Below, piece by piece: positions 60,801-64,000 of a stretch of 64,000 nucleotides of DNA. The translations under genes and the position numbers were made by a program. Positions within the stretch are counted from its first letter, which is position 1. Every line of letters begins with the position of its first letter. Under the pieces are notes generated by a model. It searched no databases. It was given only the letters and a program-made list of their open reading frames with translations, and was not told where the DNA came from. This stretch comes from Ifrita kowaldi (lineage: Eukaryota; Chordata; Aves; Passeriformes; Cinclosomatidae), in NCBI GenBank assembly GCA_013398055.1, contig VZRS01009471.1, positions 400,047 to 464,046 of the forward strand. The letters are read 5' to 3'.

Positions 60801-63736
60801 TCTGAGTCCCGTTAGATTTCTGCAGATTACAAGTCTGACTGCAGCTCCTTGGTGGAGATCTCAGGGGGAAATTGGAGCTCATTTTATTATATTTTATGCT
60901 TTGAAAGCAACCAAAGCTACACCGCAAAAATTCATGAGGAAACATTTTCATACACGAACACGAAGTACTCAAGGAAAGCTCAATGTAATTATTACTTTAC
61001 TGGTTTCTTGCACCTCACATTTTGTGTTGTGGCATTTCTCTGGGCAGAACTTTAGATGGACTAAGGCCATCTCACTGCCTGCAGACAGATCTGCTCAGTG
61101 CAGAGGCACACAGTGCTGTTTCTAACCCAAGTACCACACTTTAATATTCAGCTACACAATATCTAACTTAAGTCTTGCACCATCTTCTCAGTTTTCTAAA
61201 GTAATTCCTTCTTCTATCATGTTTATATTCTCGATTAATCATCCTGACTTTTCATTGCAGAACATGCCTTGAACCCTCTATGCTCTTCAAATATTTTTTC
61301 CCCTAAGATGCCCCGGGCTCAGTGAGCCTCATCCAAAGCTAAGGATGCCTGTGCTGGGAACTGAAGGCCACAAACAGCCTTCAACCCACTGATCTTTTTA
61401 CAGCCCTGTGTCTTCATATCAGATTTCTCATGGTAAATAATGCACAGTGGATTCTCAGCAGTGGAAACGGCACCCACAATGTTTGGATGAGAAAGGACAA
61501 CACACTGGTTTTGGATTCCAGGCTATTAGCACTGCCAGAGAGACAGAACAGGCTGCAGTACAACATAACTCAGCCCAGCATCCCTCACAGAGTCCCAGCC
61601 AAGCTAGGACTCTCTCACCCTAGCACTGTACAAACACCCAAGCACCCTGTGAGCTCTGAGGGTAAGTCCCTACCTCTGGAGCAGGCTGATGTAGGTGAGG
61701 AAGGTCTCTCCATTCTCATACAGAATGTACAGGGGGTAGCCCAGCACCTCCTCGCTGCCGCGCTGGCCCAGGGCGTGCTTCGGCACCGGCACCTGCGGCC
61801 CGAAGTCGAAGGCCACGGCTGTCTCTCCCAGGGACGCTGTGTAGGCTCTCCTGGGACAGGGCAGAACGAGCTGGGGTCAGCAAGGACTGAGAGCACAATG
61901 TTTAACCTGGTCCTGAGGGACATGCTGCCAAATTCCTGCCAAAGCCCGGGCCAGCAGTGCCCTGCCACACGCCACTGCCAACAACGACAGGGTGTAAGCG
62001 ACATCCTTCTCCTGGCACATCAGTTCTGCAGTGCCCCCACAGCTTCAGAGGATACAAGAGGTGTTCCAGTCCTTCCTGTGAGGCACATCACTCTATGGTG
62101 CAAGATTCTCCTTTCCAACCAGGCCAAGAGGGAAATAAAAAGATGATCTATTTTCTACATTCCTCACTCAAAAACCCCCTTCTTATCCCCATCTTAAAGT
62201 CCACACATGTTTTCAAACTGCTGCTCTGACAAACACTTGACTGTACAGTTTGTCACCACTTTGTTTTAGAAAGATGGGGGAGAGAAGAGGGAGAGGATAG
62301 GAGAAAGGGAAAGGAAAAGAGAAAAAGGAGAAAGAAAGAGAAAGGGAGAGAAAGAAAGAGAAGGAGAGAGAAAAGGAAAAGTGCAGGTACTGTGCTATGA
62401 AGAAGTGCTAGCACTGAAGAATTCATATCAGATTTTCAGGTAGATTTTTCACTTATTCATTAAAAACACAACTGAGAATACTGAGCTTATTCTGCAAAAG
62501 CATTTCAAAATACAAGAAGCCACACCAACCCTTTTTTGATTGTAAGAGTTTCCTCCTCGGTGTCCGAAAGTGCAATCACTTTGATGGGTGTCTGAGGCAC
62601 CTTCAGACTGTAAAACCTGGAGGAAAGAAACAGCAGCCACGTTCATTCTGCTGGCAGTGCTGCACATTCCCTGCTGACGCAGGAACATCAGCTGCTCTCA
62701 GCCTGAAATTCCTCCCATCCTATTTTGTTACTGCTAAATGGTAAGAATGGCAGGATGCAAACATCTACTGACAAATCAAAACTGGACATGACAAAAACAT
62801 CCACTTCAGACAATCAGCCACAAATGGGTTTTACCTTATGGTGTTATCTGATGTCAAGAGCACAATGTGGGGCTCCAAGGTGTCGCAGGGGTACCAGGCT
62901 GCATGCTTTAACGTCAGGGATGTCGAGCTGGTGAAGAACCGTTCCGCAATAGGAATGGTGCTGGAATACAGAGCAGAAACTTGCACTGTGACCAGAAACA
63001 TACAAGCTACTTCTGAAGGGAAGTAGAGGCAAGAAGAGCTAGAGACACAATGAAAAGGTTTCAAAGTCTTTATTTGTACTATTCTGAAAGTTGGAGAGGT
63101 AGCTTTAACTTGAACCCTTTGTTATTTTGCCCTGGACATCTGCTTGTAGCTGCCACAGCTGAAAGACACCAGAGAAGCTGCCCCATCTCTGGAAGTGTCC
63201 AAGACCAGGCTGGACAGGGCTTAGAGCAACCTGGTCTAATGGAAGGTATCCCTGTCCATGGCAGGAGTTGGAACTTGCTGGCCTTTAAGGTCTCTTCCAA
63301 CCCAAACCATTCCATGATTCTGTGAAAGGCCAGAGAACACTCGAGGAGCATCTTGCTTCTCAGCAATTGCAGCAACTTTGGAAGGTCACTTGATAATCAG
63401 CAAGCACTTGAGCCAAAATAGCTTCATTTGTGACTGCCCCACAACCCAAATACAACCTGTACCTTCCACCAGTGTCTTCTGTATCTGTCTAACCCCAAGA
63501 AAGGGAGGTTGCAGAGGAGGAGCAGCAGGACAAGGGGTGTCATTAACCACCTGAGGTCTCACCCACCTACAGTTCACCGTGGATTTCCCACCTTCAAACT
63601 CGGAATTTTTGCCCCAGCGTTTGGGCAGCTCCAGCACCATGAGCCCCTTGGTACCAATGAGGGCCACATGGTGCTGGGCGGGGCTCAGCAGCGTCTGGTG
63701 CACCTCGAAAAGGGGCGGGTTTATGCACAGAAGGGT
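54784..63736 (-). CDS. NUP88: Nucleoporin 88 coding region, exons 2-17 (exon 1 outside window)
   Basis: Minus-strand exons from 5' to 3': 63736-63567, 62960-62835, 62616-62530, 61850-61674, 60717-60534, 60112-59962, 59331-59233, 59112-59022, 58686-58585, 57686-57528, 57175-57050, 56518-56453, 56216-56136, 55806-55680, 55310-55192 and 54847-54784. All phases agree and give 642 residues plus stop; human NUP88 has 741, so exon 1 (about 99 residues) is missing to the right. Nup88 is known to sit on the cytoplasmic face of the nuclear pore with Nup214 and Nup62, to contact Nup98, and to support CRM1-dependent export. Visible here are the N-terminal beta-propeller region (exons 2 to about 10) and a Lys/Glu-rich C-terminal coiled coil (exons 12-17). 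It converges with RABEP1, with about 120 bp of possible overlap-free spacer plus UTRs. No disabling change is seen. Confidence 0.97.
55192..55310 (-). CDS. NUP88: NUP88 exon 16
   Basis: Encodes [20 protein letters not shown] then [19 protein letters not shown]. The Met-Glu-Lys-Gly-Arg-Ser-Pro-Cys part differs from human; the rest is close. Phase 0 in, phase 2 out. Donor GTAAGT. Confidence 0.95.
55680..55806 (-). CDS. NUP88: NUP88 exon 15
   Basis: Encodes [20 protein letters not shown], then [20 protein letters not shown] and RQ. Phase 2 in, phase 0 out. Acceptor GCTTTCAAG, donor GTGAGA. Coiled coil that in mammals assembles with Nup214 and Nup62. Confidence 0.96.
56136..56216 (-). CDS. NUP88: NUP88 exon 14
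   Basis: 81-bp exon: [20 protein letters not shown] then QEDIMN, identical to human. Phase 2 in and out. Acceptor TTGCCTTAAG, donor GTGAGT. Coiled coil. Confidence 0.96.
56453..56518 (-). CDS. NUP88: NUP88 exon 13
   Basis: 66-bp exon: [20 protein letters not shown] and one more Glu. Human has CDQKKK where this copy has WGQKKK. Phase 2 in and out, so it is frame-symmetric. Acceptor TGTACTTCAG, donor GTGAGT. Coiled coil. Confidence 0.95.
57050..57175 (-). CDS. NUP88: NUP88 exon 12
   Basis: Encodes [20 protein letters not shown], then [20 protein letters not shown]. The Ala-Pro-Pro-Pro-Glu-Glu-Cys segment is identical in human. Start of the C-terminal coiled coil. Phase 2 in and out. Confidence 0.96.
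57528..57686 (-). CDS. NUP88: NUP88 exon 11
   Basis: Encodes [20 protein letters not shown], then [20 protein letters not shown] and [12 protein letters not shown]. Transition from the propeller to the coiled coil. The acceptor is GTGTGGTAG on the minus strand, with a weak pyrimidine tract; it is fixed by the phase, since it must complete a Leu codon. Donor GTAAGC. Confidence 0.95.
58585..58686 (-). CDS. NUP88: NUP88 exon 10
   Basis: Encodes [20 protein letters not shown] then [13 protein letters not shown]. The end of the exon reads Ile-Thr-Arg-Pro-Leu where human has Leu-Ile-Trp-Pro-Leu, a notable change in an otherwise conserved propeller strand. Phase 2 in and out, donor GTATGT. Confidence 0.95.
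59022..59112 (-). CDS. NUP88: NUP88 exon 9
   Basis: Encodes [20 protein letters not shown] then ILCTKPLPC, close to human (GAEQ for STEQ). Phase 1 in, phase 2 out, donor GTAAAA. The acceptor follows TCTCTCTGTAG. Confidence 0.95.
59233..59331 (-). CDS. NUP88: NUP88 exon 8
   Basis: Encodes [20 protein letters not shown] then [12 protein letters not shown]; one residue (Asn for His) separates it from human in the [12 protein letters not shown] stretch. Phase 1 in and out. Acceptor AATTTCAG, donor GTGAGT. Confidence 0.96.
59962..60112 (-). CDS. NUP88: NUP88 exon 7
   Basis: Encodes [20 protein letters not shown], then [20 protein letters not shown] and [10 protein letters not shown]. Matches human closely, with one extra acidic residue in the Gly-Asp-Glu-Glu-Asp run. 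Phase 0 in, phase 1 out. Confidence 0.97.
60534..60717 (-). CDS. NUP88: NUP88 exon 6
   Basis: Encodes [20 protein letters not shown], then [20 protein letters not shown] and [20 protein letters not shown]. Essentially the human sequence. Phase 2 in, phase 0 out; acceptor TTCCTTGCAG and donor GTACCT. Late propeller blade. Confidence 0.97.
61674..61850 (-). CDS. NUP88: NUP88 exon 5
   Basis: Encodes [20 protein letters not shown], then [20 protein letters not shown] and [20 protein letters not shown]-rich relative to the flanking introns. Propeller region. Acceptor TGTCCCAG, donor GTAGGG. A 238-codon plus-strand frame overlaps it and is a shadow. Confidence 0.96.
62276..62381 (+). repeat. Polypurine (GA-rich) tract in NUP88 intron 4
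   Basis: 106 bases of only A and G on the plus strand except a single T at 62298. On the transcribed NUP88 strand it is a long polypyrimidine tract, capable of triplex (H-DNA) formation, and about 150 bp beyond the exon 4 donor. Confidence 0.85.
62530..62616 (-). CDS. NUP88: NUP88 exon 4
   Basis: Short 87-bp exon, phase 2 to 2: [20 protein letters not shown] then EETLTIKK. The donor reads GG|GTTGGT, a poor match to the GTRAGT consensus, while the phases on both sides fit perfectly. More diverged from human than its neighbours. Confidence 0.93.
62835..62960 (-). CDS. NUP88: NUP88 exon 3
   Basis: Encodes [20 protein letters not shown] then [20 protein letters not shown]. Propeller blade; human has AWYPSEILDPHVVLL at the same place. 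Phase 2 in and out (126 bp). Donor GTAAAA. Confidence 0.96.
63181..63325 (+). repeat. CR1 LINE 3' end fragment
   Basis: Shows the same blocks as the copy near 19.3 kb: GGAAGTGTCCAAGACCAGG, CTGGACAGGGCTTAGAGC, CTAATGGAAGGTATCCCTG, TTTAAGGTCTCTTCCAACCC and AAACCATTCCATGATTCTGT. Truncated and non-coding, inside NUP88 intron 2 and antisense to it. Confidence 0.9.
63567..63736 (-). CDS. NUP88: NUP88 exon 2
   Basis: Encodes [20 protein letters not shown], then [20 protein letters not shown] and [16 protein letters not shown]. Phase 0 in; the acceptor reads GTGTTTTCAG on the minus strand and the donor is GTGGGT. Early blades of the beta-propeller, nearly identical to human. This is the first visible exon; no exon 1 candidate is found between it and base 64000. 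Confidence 0.96.
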
Positions 63737-64000
63737 CTGAAAACACAGAGGTTACAGGGAAGCACGAGCCGTTCAAAGCGCTCACGGAAGTACAGCTCAT
63801 CTTTACTTTGGATGGCGATTTACACGGCACGGAATGAGACACAACCCGGCTCCATAGCACAAAGCAGTGGGTTCCTTGGGGAAAGACCCCCTCAGGGCGG
63901 GCTGGGGGATGAGGAACCGCCCAGGGGCCTTCAGGGAGCAGACCCCCTCAGCCCCGAGCCCACCATGGCCCTCCTCCCCTCACACCTCGCATCCCCTCAC
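63737..64000 (-). other. NUP88: NUP88 intron 1, partial
   Basis: Sequence upstream of exon 2 to the window edge. It becomes GC-rich towards the edge, consistent with an approaching promoter CpG island, but I see no exon ending in the codons expected for NUP88 exon 1 (Gln-Tyr-Gln-Arg in human). Exon 1 probably lies just beyond base 64000. Confidence 0.6.

Larger units (their letters stand above)
54848..63566 (-). other. NUP88: NUP88 introns 2-16
   Basis: Fifteen introns, from about 200 to 1300 bp, much shorter than in mammals. They contain one polypurine tract (62276-62381) in intron 4 and one CR1 end (63181-63325) in intron 2, in plus orientation. No nested gene or RNA gene recognised. Confidence 0.75.

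Noticed and set aside
61430..62146. 238-codon plus-strand open frame
   Set aside because: It lies antisense to NUP88 exon 5 and its flanking introns; the minus strand carries a clear NUP88 exon with correct splice phases, so this is a composition shadow.

Overview
This is vertebrate nuclear DNA, almost certainly from a bird. Both protein-coding genes are split into short exons with GT-AG introns. The recognisable interspersed repeats are 3' ends of CR1 LINEs, the dominant avian retroposon, and the gene structures are compact for vertebrates. Two orthologues are clear from residue-level similarity to the human proteins, which I recall from memory and did not search: RABEP1 (rabaptin-5, plus strand) and NUP88 (nucleoporin 88, minus strand). 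They lie tail to tail, as they do in the human 17p13 neighbourhood. I see no bacterial, viral or CRISPR-like system and no complete mobile element. The window is an ordinary, well-conserved two-gene locus and I could not support a new biological system in it.

Layout. Bases 1 to about 6.9 kb are AT-rich DNA with no recognisable gene. A CR1 3' end (about 6948-7079) abuts a GC-rich, CpG-rich block (about 7150-7490) that is the probable RABEP1 promoter. That block contains an unresolved base at 7208, and the short first coding exon cannot be found. RABEP1 intron 1 follows (about 18 kb), with an N-flanked 161-bp second copy of the CR1 region at 11409-11569, another CR1 end near 19.3-19.4 kb, a G-run cluster at 20.6 kb and a small CpG cluster at 21.8-21.9 kb. 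RABEP1 exons 2-18 run from 25222 to the stop codon at 50664-50666. All 17 junction phases agree, giving 847 visible residues; about 10 N-terminal residues are missing relative to human. The RABEP1 3' UTR may extend to an ATTAAA signal at 54386.

NUP88 is read right to left. Its AATAAA signal lies at 54649-54654, its stop codon at 54784-54786, and 16 coding exons extend up to 63736, giving 642 visible residues. Exon 1 (about 99 residues in human) lies beyond the right edge.

The two products are not known to act together. Rabaptin-5 is a coiled-coil effector of Rab5 and Rab4 on early and recycling endosomes that stabilises Rabex-5. Nup88 is a beta-propeller and coiled-coil nucleoporin of the cytoplasmic face of the pore. 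Their proximity is conserved synteny rather than a functional operon. The most useful follow-ups are the lost RABEP1 first exon, the probable assembly patch at 11.4-11.6 kb, and possible alternative exons.
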